64,000 nt of DNA, taken from Bryum argenteum (Eukaryota > Streptophyta > Bryopsida > Bryales > Bryaceae). This document shows positions 34,087 to 45,588 of the stretch, one piece after another. The stretch covers positions 34,698,101 to 34,762,100 of the forward strand of contig CM073321.1 in assembly GCA_037043015.1 (NCBI GenBank), read 5' to 3'. The first letter of the stretch is position 1, and each line of letters begins with the position of its first letter. Below the pieces are notes generated by a model. The model saw only the letters and a program-made list of their open reading frames with translations, did no database searches and was not told the DNA's origin. A program made the position numbers and the translations under genes.

Positions 34087-34956
34087 ATGTCGAGTGCGAA
34101 GGTGGGGTCGGGTTCGGGTGGGTGCAGGACAAAGGCTACAGAGAAGCTGAGGCGGAAGCGGGATGGGGGGGCAGCGAAGGGTACTCAGAGAGTTTTCTCT
34201 GGCGCCCTGAAGTTGCTGGTTCCCCCTCCGGAGGCTCTCACTGTGGACGGCAACGACAGAGGGGAACTCAACCCTGGGGGAAAGCGGAAGCTGCGGTCGC
34301 AAGGCCAAGATTCTGAAGACGGCCAGTGCAGTGGCCGACGGAAGAGCTCCCAATCGCAGAAGCGGAAGGTAGCGGTTGAGGAGGACGAAGGCGACGCGTG
34401 CAGTGAGGAGGAATTCAGCAGAGACTCCGGCGAGGAAGAAGCGGAGGACCGAGCGGCTAAGACACCGAAGAGGAAGCGCTCAAGGCGGCCCGAGAAGCGC
34501 TACAAGTGCGTCGAGGATGTCGACGCCAAAATTGCTCGGCTGAAGCAACCTCCGCGTGCAATGATGGCGGAGGACTTCGAGAAGGAGTGGAAGTTGCCAC
34601 GCGGAGGGCAGAACTCGCACCACTTCTGCAACGACAAAGTGCCCCCGGAGACGCTCAAGAAATATATTGGTGCGCGGTATGGGAGCTACGGGCGCAATGG
34701 GTTTCAGTGGCCGGGGAACTGCAAGAACCCGGCGATCATTGCTAGGGTGAAAGAGCTTCACCGGATTCTCTACGGAACAGAGAAGCAGCCGTCGACATTG
34801 TTAGTGAAGTTCGCAGAGGGTGTGGTAATCGAGCATGAGAAGGGCGAGGGATCACTCGACTGGTGTAGTTTTGGGGAAGTCACAAACAAGCGACAGCGGG
34901 ACCGGCACTTGCAGGAGTTACAAAAGTTGACCGCGCTGCGTCTGCTGATAGAGTAG
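34087..34956 (+). CDS. Basic/acidic nuclear-type protein, unknown family
   Basis: A 290-codon frame starts at the in-frame ATG 34,087 (MSSAKVGSGSGG). The first half is low-complexity and charged (EEDEGDACSEEEF; TPKRKRSRRPEKRYK), suggesting a nuclear protein. The second half is more ordered: VEDVDAKIARLKQPP, EDFEKEWKLPRGGQNSH, KKYIGARYGSYGRNGFQWPG, ARVKELHRILYG, GSLDWCSFGEV. The frame goes on past the TAG at 34,954 (NIPVDVCGGEWRKLKF) to about 35,080, so that stop may be premature. I do not recognise the family. Its position upstream of the DDE gene at 36.7 kb suggests it is a first gene or exon of the same transposon. Confidence 0.5.
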   Translation: MSSAKVGSGSGGCRTKATEKLRRKRDGGAAKGTQRVFSGALKLLVPPPEALTVDGNDRGELNPGGKRKLRSQGQDSEDGQCSGRRKSSQSQKRKVAVEEDEGDACSEEEFSRDSGEEEAEDRAAKTPKRKRSRRPEKRYKCVEDVDAKIARLKQPPRAMMAEDFEKEWKLPRGGQNSHHFCNDKVPPETLKKYIGARYGSYGRNGFQWPGNCKNPAIIARVKELHRILYGTEKQPSTLLVKFAEGVVIEHEKGEGSLDWCSFGEVTNKRQRDRHLQELQKLTALRLLIE

Positions 34957-35674
34957 AACATCCCTGTCGACGTCTGTGGTGGCGAGTGGAGGAAGCTAAA
35001 GTTCAAAACGAACAGAGAAAGCAAGCAGGTGTTAGTGTTTCCGAAGCGGGTGGAGGGGGGGTCAACACGGTGCAAGAGGTGATCACAATGTCGCACCATG
35101 GCGAAACTGGCGACGCGGACGGGAATCTCGAGAGTGGGATGGCATCTGCGGTTGGGGTGCAGGGGGGGGGAGCTTGCGCAGGTACTCGGTGGTTGGAAAG
35201 CCAAGCACTTGCAGCATTACTCGGGGGATGGGGGCAAGCATCCTAGGGTGGTCCGCTAGGAACGTCACACTGTCAGTTTTTACTGACGAAGAGTTTTTTA
35301 GACGTCCTAATAGGGTTCTTTACAATCTTTTTTTATAGTTAAATTTTCCTAACACATTCCATTATACCTTGCTTTTGTGATATTCAAATCTACTATTTGA
35401 ATTAAGTGATGATTTCTAGTCTTTAAAGTTGAATTCACAAATGTGCTTTGGACTGTCACAGGTTGGGCTCCTGCATTTAGGAACTATTTAGGAATATTAT
35501 TAAGTGCTTGTTTTTGAGACAGTTTGTTTAGAATAGTTCGTAAGTGGTTAGACTATATAGATTTGCTATTGAAATTGGTAAGGGGCTAATTTTTTATTTT
35601 TGGGAAATTATTGAAGTTGCCGGAACCAGGACCTTTGGGGCGCTGGAATTTAGGAAAGGAACCCAGTATGTTTT

Positions 35675-36283
35675 TTGAATGAGGCTTGTTTTGAGGAAAA
35701 GAGCTCTCTCTCCTCTAACAGCTTGCATGGGCAAAATATTCCAACTCCTTGTCCTCATGTCGATAATGGCCATGGAACTTTAGACCTTCCTGTGAAACTG
35801 GGAGTTCCAGACGTATACGTTTCTGCCGAACTTCGAATCGCGATCGTCCGATTGGCATCATCCGTGCATGTCACGACAGGCTTCCTTTTCTTCCAAGTTC
35901 ACGATGCAACCTGTATTGTCTCCTTCGTCTACATCGACACACCTTCACCGCAATTTTACGGTTAGTTTTTGACAATTATCCCTATGGATTGTAGGAGGTC
36001 TCTCTCCCTTGATGGTGCTCAGGCGTTCATTACCGATTTCTTTCACCAACTTCGCAATGGAGAAGAATCTAGTACTAGTCAATTTGAGTTTCATCAGACT
36101 TTGGTAACCGATTTTTACCACGAACAGGCGGAATCTCTAGCAGTCTCGCAATCGCAATCTGTTTCCGAACTTAGCCTTTCCGAGAGCGAATTTGTTTTGA
36201 GCTATGAGCGAGAATCCCCAATGTCCCTTCATACTTTGTTGTTCTCTGAATGCACACACATTTCTGAAACCCCCAGAATTTAA
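35675..36283 (+). pseudogene. ORF pair in one frame split by a TAG, unknown function
   Basis: Two open stretches (35,675-35,965 and 35,969-36,283) share a frame and are separated by one TAG. The product would be about 200 residues, with DLPVKLGVPDVYVSAELRI and FLFFQVHDATCIVSFVYID in the first part and a serine/glutamate-rich end (SVSELSLSESEF). No known domain is evident. It may be an exon of the transposon gene whose transposase part starts at 36,717. Confidence 0.35.
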
Positions 36284-36716
36284 ACTTGCAAGATTTGAAT
36301 ACGAATTCGAGTTAGAGGTGGAGTCTCAAATGCGAAAGTGTTTGTGGTAGGAATCCAGAGGTGCTGAATTGTCCCTTCCTTGAAACCAGGATCAAAATTG
36401 TGTATGGTAGGACTGTTCCGGGGAGGTAGCTGTGATTGTCGGAGTGCGCCGTATTGAGTAGAAGGACAAAACAGGAGAATTCATGGAGAGATGTTGCAAG
36501 CTGATAAGTGGGTGGTGATTCTGATGCTGGACCAGCGGTTTAGGGTTTTAGGCGGAGCTTCCCAGTGCAGCGCTTCGGGGGTTTTAGGCGGAGCTTTCTA
36601 GTGTAGCGCTTCGGGCTGTCCCGAGCGCAGAACAAATTCTGCTTGTTCATAGTAGTATGTACTAGTTAATTTGTTATTGGTACCTCTGAAATCAATAAAT
36701 CCCATTTCTTATAGGC

Positions 36717-39700
36717 ATGGCCCCTCGTAGAGATGATTGTCGTGTTGGGCAGGGGACTCGTAACCGCCTAGTAGCTGAAAGAGATGCTGCTCTGATTAGG
36801 GAGAAAGCAACTTCTAGGCAAAAATTGTGTCGTCAGAGGCAGAATGCTAGATTGTTGTCTGCTTGTCGTAGTGCTGCTCGAAGTGATCGACTTGTAATTG
36901 ATATACAAAGGTCAAGTACTCGAGCTGCGGAAGATTGCGCTTTTAGATGGTTTGAGAAAACGAGTGGAAGTGGATTAGAGTATCAAAGAGCCTTGATTCC
37001 TAAGATTTTGAAACACAGCATTTAGCAAAGTGTCATGCCCAGTTACATTGATATAGAGGTAGCGCATACTACACTTGCCAATATTTCGCATGGTTGGCAG
37101 TTTATCAAAGGCTGTCACTCGAAAGACCAACAACGTTCAAGAAATGTCCTCATTCCAATGCTTTTGAGCTCCAACGGTTTTAGTGCTAGACAGATTAGCC
37201 TCCTGACTGGAATACACAGATGGAACCTGCACTCCGGTTTGGTGAGGAGGTTAGCACTAGAAGCAAAGTTTGACAAAAGCTTGTGGGCAGTTTGTGGAAG
37301 GCAAAGGCGAATTGACACTCTACCTCCCCACATTACGAAGTTGGTGGAGGAGTTTTGGACTTCTAATACAAGAATTAGTCCAAATAGGAAGGAGGTGGTT
37401 CGAAAGCGCATCGGAGTGAAGGAGTGGATAACTCATCCCACGCATCACCTTACCGAATCTCAGGTGGGTGCGGTTTGAGAAGGATTGAATTTGTTTGCTT
37501 GTAATTAATCTTTTTGATGTACAGCTACTTTCTATGATTGTAGAAAACGAAATTGTTTCTCTCAATGTATTTTTCCTTGGAGCTCCTTATCTCAAATCTT
37601 TTTGAGTGTTCGTTTTCGATGGTCTTTATTTCAGCATGTGCAGGTGTTCATTGCTTGTTTGCCTTCAAAGTATTCAATTGCTGGTTTTACTTGATTACTT
37701 CTTTTTGTGCACAGTACTAGTTTGAATCCTTTTGTAGGTTTTTTTCTATTTTCCTTGTTTCCTTTTGAAGTATTATGTAGCTGGTTTAATTCATCACTTC
37801 CTTTTTTGCACAGTAATGGTTCAATTCATTTCCTAGGTCATTTTTCTTGTTTCCCTTGCCATTGTCCTTTGCTCCTTTCCTATTTGAAGTATTCCTTTGC
37901 TGGTTTTACATGATCCCTTCTTTTTTGCATATTTCTGGTTTGATTCCTTCCGTAGGTCTTTATTCCCGTTTCCTTGAGCATGGGTCCTTTGCTCGTTTCC
38001 CATCGCAGTTTTCCTTTTGCTGATTTTTCCTTGATCCCTATCCTGATGTTAGCTCTTTTTGACATCTACTTCAATACTCCATCAGTGTCAGAGCCGTGTA
38101 GAAGGCCCGTACTTTCTTCTGAAATGATTTTTTAGTAAAAGCTCTTCACTTTAGCTTGTTTTAAGCATTATTTGCTTGAATGGGCTCGGTGTTAGGGATT
38201 AGGAAAAAAATCATTCCTTGCTGCTATCTTATTCGTGGTTGTTGGTATTTCAACTTTCTTTGTACACCCGATTCAGGGGTGAGCATACTGGGGTGGAGAT
38301 CGGTGTACGCTCCTTCGAGTCCCTGAAACCTTGGTTTGTAAAGCGAATGAAGGAGTTTAACAGTTGTTGCTGCCGCTACCATGTGCAAATAGGGGAATTG
38401 AAGGAGGCACTGAACTCTATGCGTCGAGGAAGTGTTCACAAGAATTGCAGCTGCCAGTGCAATGTCTGCCGACCAGATGGTGGAACTGGAGCTTGCATGG
38501 CATCCGAGTCTACTGTGCAGTCTGTTACTGCCCTGTGTGAATTAGTTTTGTGTTCAAAGGCGGAAGAGCAAGAATTCCATGCATTAACCTGCATTCGAGG
38601 AGATTGTCAGTTGTGTGGGACTACGAAGTTGGAGTTTTGTCCCAACGAACTCTCTGAGTCCACAAGTGCGTTGGTTTCTTGGAAGCGGTTTGAGATGGTG
38701 TTTGTTGGAAGGGGAGAAGATGGTCATGATCGCCATGCGCTTCGTTTGGAGCACAAGATGACCCCTCTGCTTTAGATGGTTGATGATTTGCGCTTGCACT
38801 TGGCAGAGTTCTTGGTCCACAATTTTGACGCAAAGTGGCAGGACCAGCAACTCAAGGTATGCATGGGAAACCTTAGTCCTGACGCCCTTGTGTCTGTTAT
38901 AGACTTTGCTGAGAATTATGCCTTCAAGTGGCAGAATGAGGTGCAGTCGCAACATTGGTTTAGTTTCCAGGTTACAATCCTAGTTCACATCACTTTCCGA
39001 GTTCATCCAGAGTGGGACGGCTTGGATCCCGATAAGAAGATACTGACAGAGTATCACTTTTACATTAGTGATGACAAATCGCATGACAATAATTTTGTCC
39101 AATACTGCTTTTGGCTTCACAAAAATTTCCTCGAAGATCAAGGCTTTCTTTTTCCTGTTGAACACATTGTCTTTTCAGATGGATGTGCAGCACAATTCAA
39201 GTGTGCAAAATCATTGTACTTTGTGGCGAGGTATCCATCGCTCACAAAATCAGATGATTTGCCGCTTGGTTGTGTAATGCAATGGAATTATTTTGGCACG
39301 GGCCATGGTAAGGGCCAGTGGGATGGAGCAGGTGCCCACGTGAAGGAGGCTCTACGAAGGGAACAAGTAAAGCCTAATGGAGTGCGTTTGCACGACTCCT
39401 GCGATGCTGTCTCTTTCCTACGTGAGGCCATGAATATCAAGTATGCAGGTTACCAGGGTGCTCGAAAATCTGTTCATCGTTACTTCTACGATGTGAAGGA
39501 GGATGAAATGAATCTGATCCACACACCGAATGCGCGTATTGTTGAAGGAACCAGATCGTTCCACCAGGTTCGAAGCGTTGGTTTGGAGGGGACTTCTCTG
39601 TTGGTCCGAGGTCTCTCTTGCTTCTGCAAGTTTTGTTTAGACGGTGGCGATGGACCGTGCGACCATGTTGGTTTTGTGACACCATTCAGGTTGATTCATT

Positions 39701-40188
39701 TGGAGCCATCCGAGCCGCAAACTCAAACACGGCGTGACAGGGCTCGGCATCAGAGTCTACAAACTCGTGTTCACCCACGAATGAGTGACCGGGAGTCACT
39801 TGCTGCCGCATTGGAGATTGGTGATCATTTTGCTGTCCTAGCAGATGATGGCTCTGGGTTCCCTGAATTTTGGGTACTTCAATGCCAGGAGCCCTTGCAT
39901 GGTGTTCAAGAAGACGTGGTGGAAGACACTTGGGGTCAGACTGTTTATCGGGGAGAGCAGATTGTCATTGGGACTTACTACAAGCAACGGGGTAGCAGTC
40001 GATCCTCTTACATCAGGGAGGACCCAAATCGACCTGCATTCATATACTCGCACTTGGTTGTGGCAACAAAATTCGACCTCCCAGTAGCTACACATCGCCA
40101 GAAAAGAGGACGAGGAGGTGTCCAAGTGTACAAACTTACCGATGAGGCTGAAGCTCATATTCATTCTCAGCTTTTAGTAGTTTCGTGA
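36717..40188 (+). pseudogene. DDE-type transposase of a seed-free-plant transposon family with an accessory C-terminal domain
   Basis: The first part, from ATG 36,717 to a donor-like CAG|GTGGGT at 37,464, has DAALIREKATSRQKL and TRISPNRKEVVRKRIG. After an intron filled with about 110-bp repeats, the second part runs from about 38,258 to 40,188: VRSFESLKPWFVKRMK, CCCRYHVQIGELK, CQCNVCRP, then the core FAENYAFKWQNEVQSQHW, HFYISDDKSHDNNFV, HIVFSDGCAAQFK and GTGHGKGQWDGAGAHVKEAL. FSDGCAAQFK and HGKG..DG.GA..K are recurrent blocks in uncharacterised RNase-H-like transposon proteins. The last 140 residues (EIGDHFAVLADDGSGFPEFW, EQIVIGTYYKQ) look like a BAH- or Tudor-like module. Stops: TAG at about 37,023 and 38,773, both possibly CAG with C-to-T. 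Intron phase was not resolved. Confidence 0.72.
37640..38050. repeat. Intronic tandem repeat, about 100-118 bp, four copies
   Basis: AGTATTC...GCTGGTTTTAC, then TTTTTTGCACAGTA, TGGTTTGATTCCTT and GTAGGT recur near 37,669, 37,769, 37,887 and 38,005 inside the intron of the DDE gene. Each unit brings its own acceptor-like TTTTGCACAG and donor-like GTAGGT, which may confuse splicing. Confidence 0.8.
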
Positions 40189-40693
40189 GAGAATACCGAT
40201 TACTGTCGGTGTAGATGTCAGATGAGCCTTATGATTGGTTTCTGCTTTTGTAGAGGCTCTTTTTTCCTGGGATTTAGTGGAGGCCTAGGATTCAAGTTTT
40301 CTTTTGAATGTTCAATTTCAGGTGGACTTTGTATTGGGTTCACATCAATTAAGCTTTGCATGACTGGCGCTGAGTATCTGAGATTGATACATACATCTGT
40401 GAATGGCTATTTGGACTATCCGAATGCTCCGAAAGAATTTCACTTTTTTTGTACATGCTTTACGAAATTCTCTTACATTGAGTGTTCCTTACATATAATA
40501 GAATCTGCTTGTGGGAAGTCCATGAATATGCAGACGATATGCCGTTCGTTCTACAGTTCTTTTATTCGATATGCATCGAATACACTGCTCCAACCAGCGG
40601 TGCAGGGCGGTGAGCAGGAAACGAAAGAGAGCGGGATGTCATTTGTGCGGGAAACCGAAGATAGCGTAAAAGTGAAGTGAGCGGGAACGGGAA

Positions 40694-40838
40694 AGGCTAT
40701 TCAAAGCACATTCGCTGCATGGTTTGACTTTTGATTCCGGAAAGGCTTTCACAGCACATTCGATGCATAGTTTGACTTTTGATTCCAGAAAGGCTATTCA
40801 GAGCACATTCGATGCATAGTTTGACTTTTAATTCTGTA
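40694..40838. repeat. About 50-bp tandem repeat, three copies
   Basis: Units with CAGAGCACATTCGATGCATA, GTTTGACTTTTGATTCC and a GAAAGGCTATT link. No gene function is implied. Confidence 0.85.
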
Positions 40839-40839
40839 A

Positions 40840-41504
40840 TTGTTTTGGATAAGGTCCTTATATATATCTTTGATGATAACCCTTCAACTCAAAAACATAG
40901 ATATTTTGATAGAGGAAATGATCATTTAATGGTTTGACTTTTCATTCCTTCTATTTTTGGAATACATCAGAGTTACTTCTATGTGTTTAAGACCGTCTAA
41001 ACCAAAAACATATCTATAAGCATGTTATAGTGTGTTTGATTTTTATATCTTTCCGTGTTCTATTTTTGGAATTATTTAATACCAAACCTCTATAGTGTGA
41101 CGGTATATGAAGGTCCAAGAATTTATTCCTTCCCAGGTGCATCTATGAAAGGCATCTTACTTTCCATATACTGTTAGAAGATTAGAATTTCATTTGGTTC
41201 TTGACGCAACCTAAATATTTGTCCTATGAACGTGTATAAATAAGATAATCTAGATTGTTGTATAATTGTTAGACCATTTTAGGTGATGTTTCAAATTTAG
41301 TTAAATTAATAGAGACCTTATCAATAAGCTACCATAGTAATTAGAAACAAAATAAAAGATACCATACAATCTTGTCAACATGGAATCCAATTTCATTGGA
41401 ATATTGCTACAATTAGCAGTGATTGTGGATTACCAATAGAATTTCAATAAAAGACCTTGCATAATCATTTCATAGAAAATAATAAATAATAATAATAAAA
41501 CCAT
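40840..41504. other. AT-rich stretch, no gene seen
   Basis: Short frames only. An AAT-rich run lies at about 41,480-41,500. Confidence 0.65.
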
Positions 41505-42020
41505 CCGGGTTTCATCCGAGCATAGGGTTTCATCTAGGTACCAGGGGATATTTCATCCGAGCACAGGGTTTCACGTAGGTACCAGTGGATGTTTCATGCG
41601 AGCACATGTTTTTACCACGGTGCCAGCGGATGTTTCATCTGAGCACAGGGTTTCACCTGGGAACCAGTGGTTGTTTCATCCACGCACAAGGCTTCAGCTG
41701 GGTACCAGCGGATTTTTCATCCACGCATAGGGCTTTACCTAGGTACCAATGGATGTTCTATTCGAGCACATGTTTTCACCTGGGTGCCAGTGGATGTTTC
41801 ATCCAAGCACAAGGTTTCACCTGGGTACCAATTGATTTTTCTACCGCGCACAGGGCTTCACCTAGGTACCAGTGGATGTTTCATCCGAGTACAGGGTTTC
41901 ATCTGTGCACCGGGTTTCACCTGGGTACCAGCGGATATTTCAGCCGAGCATTGGGTTTCATCTGGGTACAACGGATGTTTCATCCAAGTATATGGGGTTT
42001 CATCTAGGTACCATTGGATG
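41505..42020. repeat. 41-bp minisatellite, about 12 copies
   Basis: Units contain GGATGTTTCATCCGAGCACA, then GGGTTTCACCTGGGTACCAG, with a 41-bp period (for example starts at 41,546, 41,587 and 41,628). Because 41 is not a multiple of three, the repeats produce long open frames with a rotating GFHLGTSGCFI-like pattern. These are not genes. Confidence 0.9.
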
Positions 42021-42039
42021 AAATCTGAGGCAGGCTTGC

Positions 42040-43060
42040 TTCTGGCCCTTGCTGTCCCTTCTCCCGAGACGCAGCGATGGCGTCGGTTTCTCTTCTCTCA
42101 AGACGCAGCTATGGTGTCGCTGTCTCTTCTCTCGAGACGCAGCGTTGAGTGGGTGTCTCTTCTTCCGAGACACATCGATGGCGTGGGTCAAATAGGATGT
42201 TGTGTATTCGATTTGTGTGCGCCATGTGTTGCTTGCGGTCGAGAGAGCTCCGGTTTGCTTTTTGATCTCTGCAATTGTGCCCTCGCTTAGGGTTAGGAAA
42301 GTTATTGTGAGCGTTGAGGGAGCTATGGGGTTAGGAATATCTGTGGGCATTGAGGGAGCTGTGGGTGTGAGGATTGTTTGTGGGCGTTGAGGGAGCTGTG
42401 GTGTGCTTTTCATGCGCAGCGATGGCGTGGTGTCTATTCTCTCGAGACACAGCAATGAGTGGGTGTGTCTTCTTCCAAGACACAGCGATGGCGTGGGTTA
42501 AATAGGTTGTTGTGTGTTCTATTTGTGTGCGCCCTGTGTTGCTTGCGGTCGAGAGAGCTCCAGTATGCTTTTTGATCTCTGCAACTGTGCCCTCGCTTAG
42601 GGTTAGGAAAGTTTTTGTGAGCGTTGAGGGAGCTCTGGGGTTAGGAATATCTGTGGGCATTAAGGGAGCTCTGGGTGTGAGGAATGTTTGTGAGCATTGA
42701 GGGAGCTATGGGGTTAGGAATATCTGTGGGCGTTGAGGGAGCTGTGGTGTGCTTTTCATGCGCAGCGATGGCGTGGTGTCTATCTCTTTAGACAGAGCGA
42801 TGAGTGGGTATCTCTTCTTCCGAGACACAGCGATGGCATGGGTTAAGTAGGATGTTGTGTGTTCTATTTCTGTGCGCCCTGTGTTGCTTGCGGTCGAGAG
42901 AGCTCTAGTGTGCTTTTTGATCTCTGCAACTGTGCCTCCGCTTAGGGTTATGAAAGTTTCTGTGAGCGTTGAGGGAGCTCTGGGGTTAGGAATTTCTATG
43001 GGCTTTGAGGGAGCTCTGGTGTGCGGGAAGACGCAGCGATGGCGCCCTTGCTTAGGGTTA
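42040..43060. repeat. 310-345-bp tandem repeat, three copies
   Basis: The segment GTGTTGCTTGCGGTCGAGAG occurs near 42,227, 42,537 and 42,883. Each unit also has CGCAGCGATGGCGTGG and several GTGAGCGTTGAGGGAGCT sub-repeats, so the array has an inner minisatellite structure. Confidence 0.85.
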
Positions 43061-43844
43061 GAAAGGATGTGTTTGTGGCCTTTGTGTGCGCCGTTGGTGG
43101 CCAAGGCGTTGGCGCTAATGCGCTGCTGCCCTTGTGAGGGGCAGGAAGAAAAGAGTGTTGTGGGCGTGAGAATGTTTTGGTACAGGTGGAGGTCAGTATC
43201 GCGTTGTCGCGGATGGCGCAATTGCTTTGAGGATGATTCTTCAAAGGCTCAGCTCCCCGCAAGGTGCAAAAAATCTTTTCTACCCCTTTGTTTCACAACG
43301 TTCAGCTCCCTGGATTTTGATTTTCGTTCGCTACTCGCAATGTCAGTTTGAAATTCTCAGTATTTGTAATAAAACCCTAACCTCTAAATCTCAAAATCGC
43401 ACACGCCATTGCACCATTTGTTTCTTGCTGCAAGTGATGGCTCCATGCGCCTTGCTTGCAGCCCTCATTGGATTAGGATTCGGCAGCTTGAGTGCAAATG
43501 GGATCTTCCGCGTACCATCACTGAGTCCAGTTGCTTACCCGAGGATGATTCTTCGAAGGCTCAGCTTCGATGGCTCAGCTCCGATTTCAAGATTGGCAGC
43601 ACTTCTCCTACAAGTGATAGCTCAGTAGAGAGCAGGTCTCGGTGTGAAGCTCTCATGGAGCATCCCTTTCAGGACTATGTCCGAACAAGAATGGTTTCTC
43701 ATGTCCATTAAGTTGTCCGAACGCTCTTCGCATTGAGGGTCTAAGTTTCATGCATTAGTGTACATGTGTCCTTTGTACAACTTTATCTTCACCACTATGA
43801 TGCGGAATGAGTCGATTTTTTGACCCTTCGTGCCTTCTGGTTGG
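43061..43844 (+). other. Flank of the PRMT4 fragment with a 30-bp duplication
   Basis: GAGGATGATTCTTC[A/G]AAGGCTCAGCT occurs at about 43,229 and 43,541. A frame at 43,640-43,711 ends HPFQDYVRTRMVSHVH; QDYVRT is also found in PRMT4 just before the methyltransferase core, so this may be a decayed upstream exon. Otherwise nothing is supported. Confidence 0.35.
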
Positions 43845-44205
43845 GTGCCAGCTGTGATCGAGAACCATGCTGACTTTCATGGATAAGTTGTGGTCGATGT
43901 TGGGGCAGGCAGTTGCATCTTCTCACCTTTTGCAGCTCAGGTATGCTGTCTTTCTAATTGTAGATTTTGTCGATTGAGGATGCACTGGATGGGCAGTTTC
44001 ATTTTCAAGCTTAAATACTCGAATTTCTTTTTGTTGATTGTTTCTTTGAAAATTTGACATTGCTCCACTCATATACTGACTAGTTGCGGTTTTGTGTTCA
44101 ATGTATTGTGGTACTGCACATGCAGGAGCAAAACATGTATATGTCGTAGAGGCCTCACGCATGGCAGATTATGCACGCAAGCTCATTGCCGGGAATCTTC
44201 CCTTG
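43845..44205 (+). pseudogene. Fragment of arginine methyltransferase PRMT4/CARM1
   Basis: Two pieces match the SAM-binding core of plant PRMT4 (CARM1), which methylates arginines in histone H3 and other nuclear proteins. Piece 1 (43,845-43,940) reads VPAVIENHADFHG, stop, VVVDVGAGSCIFSPFAAQ (motif I, VDVGxGxG, with the last G changed to C). Piece 2 (44,122-44,200) reads AGAKHVYVVEASRMADYARK and LIAGN. Between them is an intron-like gap with a GTATGC donor side and a TGCAG near the acceptor, but the junction is not in frame. The catalytic double-E loop (SEPMG) is not found downstream. It is a broken gene copy, either a duplication relic or a fragment captured by a transposon. Confidence 0.75.
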
Positions 44206-44869
44206 AGCTACAGCATAACTGGTCGATGTCTCGGCGTCCAGTATGGTGTCATCTCTCGTCATGTGCTGCCTTTCACAGATCAAGTGGCAAGGGTGTGCGT
44301 TTTTCACATCAGATAAGTAAGTGGTATATTTTTCACATGTGTTTTTCTTTTGACTTGTAACTGGTTTGCAGAAGCATACTCATGATACGTACTGTACTGT
44401 TCATTCTTAGATTTTATCTTTATGGCGTTGGTGAAATGTCAAGGGTGTAATCATATGAGATTTTTGAATAATCTCCTAAAACAATGAGTGGAGTTAGGAT
44501 AGGTGAATCATTTCTGTGATGATAAATACTATAAGTCAATTATTGTAGTGATGATTAGATAAGAGTGTTAGGTCAGACATCTTATGTGACATGTCTTAAT
44601 TAGCTTTCTCCTCCATAAGAGGAAACAACCAGTACCACCTCCACCATATTTCTGCTTGCTTCATGTGCTCTTCATCTGCTCTTCTATCTTTGGCTGCGCA
44701 TTTCCTCATTTCCTGCAGGTATGATCATTTCCTTTCTCTCCTTTTTCTGTTATTCACTGATGACTACGGCAGGATTGAACAAGGTTGTGAAAGGACTTTC
44801 TTCCCCCCCCTTCCTTAGTTTCTATTCCTCTTCGTCTGAAAACCATTCCGCCTGCATCAAGCGAGTTAG
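44206..44869. other. Stretch without a gene
   Basis: Decayed continuation of the PRMT4-like frame to about 44,316, then unremarkable sequence. Confidence 0.5.
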
Positions 44870-45540
44870 CGCCTTAGACCAAGCTGTGATTCCTCCCTCT
44901 TCCATCGTTCCTGTAGTCTGTTTGTATCGCTTTTGCGGGAGGAAATTTCAATTTTAGTCCTACTGGACACTAGCTTCTTCCTGATTCTAAGATAGTGCCT
45001 TCACGTCATTGGAAGTCCAAGCTGTGAATCCTCCTCCCTTCCCATCGTTCTTTGGAAGTCACGCTTGTGATTCCTCCCTCGTTCCTGTAGTCTATTTGTA
45101 GTGCTCTCGCGTTAGGAAATTTCAGTTTTTGTCCTAGATTTTATATGTGCGAGGTACTGGATGCTGTAGCCTCTTCCTGCTCTACTAAGCTAATTCCGGG
45201 TCCTAGAGTTAGCGCCCTGAAGTCATAGGAAGTCCAAGCTGTGATTCCTCCCCCTTCCCATAGTTCTTTGAAAGTCGGGCTGTGATTTATAGCTCTTTCC
45301 ATCGTTCCTGTAGTCTATATGTATCCCTTTTGCGTAAGGAAGTTGCAATTTCAGTCCTAGATGTCATTCGTGCGTCCAGTACTGGTCGCAGTAGCTTGTT
45401 CCTGATTTACTAGATCAAATTCCAGGTCCTTTTGGCTGTTCCTTTGGCTGTTCCTTCGGCTGTTCTTTTTATTGTTCCTTTGTCTTTTCCTTTGGCTCCT
45501 CTTTTGGTTTGTTCCTTTGGCTGTTCCTTTGCATCTGGAG
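44870..45540. repeat. About 180-220-bp tandem repeat, three copies, then a short TGGCTGTTCCTT repeat
   Basis: CGTTCCTGTAGTCTATTTGT-type segments recur near 44,905, 45,086 and 45,303 together with GTCCAAGCTGTGATTCCTCC. From 45,428 to 45,535 a 12-bp unit TTTGGCTGTTCC is repeated with variation up to the 5' side of the next gene. Confidence 0.8.
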
Positions 45541-45588
45541 GTTTGTTCTAATGCTGCCACTAGTGTTGTCAGTGACTTATCATTTCAG

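Noticed and set aside
40222-40680. 152-codon plus-strand frame after the DDE gene
   Set aside because: Cys/Phe-rich with no domain. It lies in the 3' flank of the transposon gene and is probably chance.
41585-43351. Repetitive frames with GFHLGTSGCFI-like or ERAPVCFLISA-like periods
   Set aside because: These are translations of the 41-bp and 310-345-bp arrays and have no independent coding evidence.
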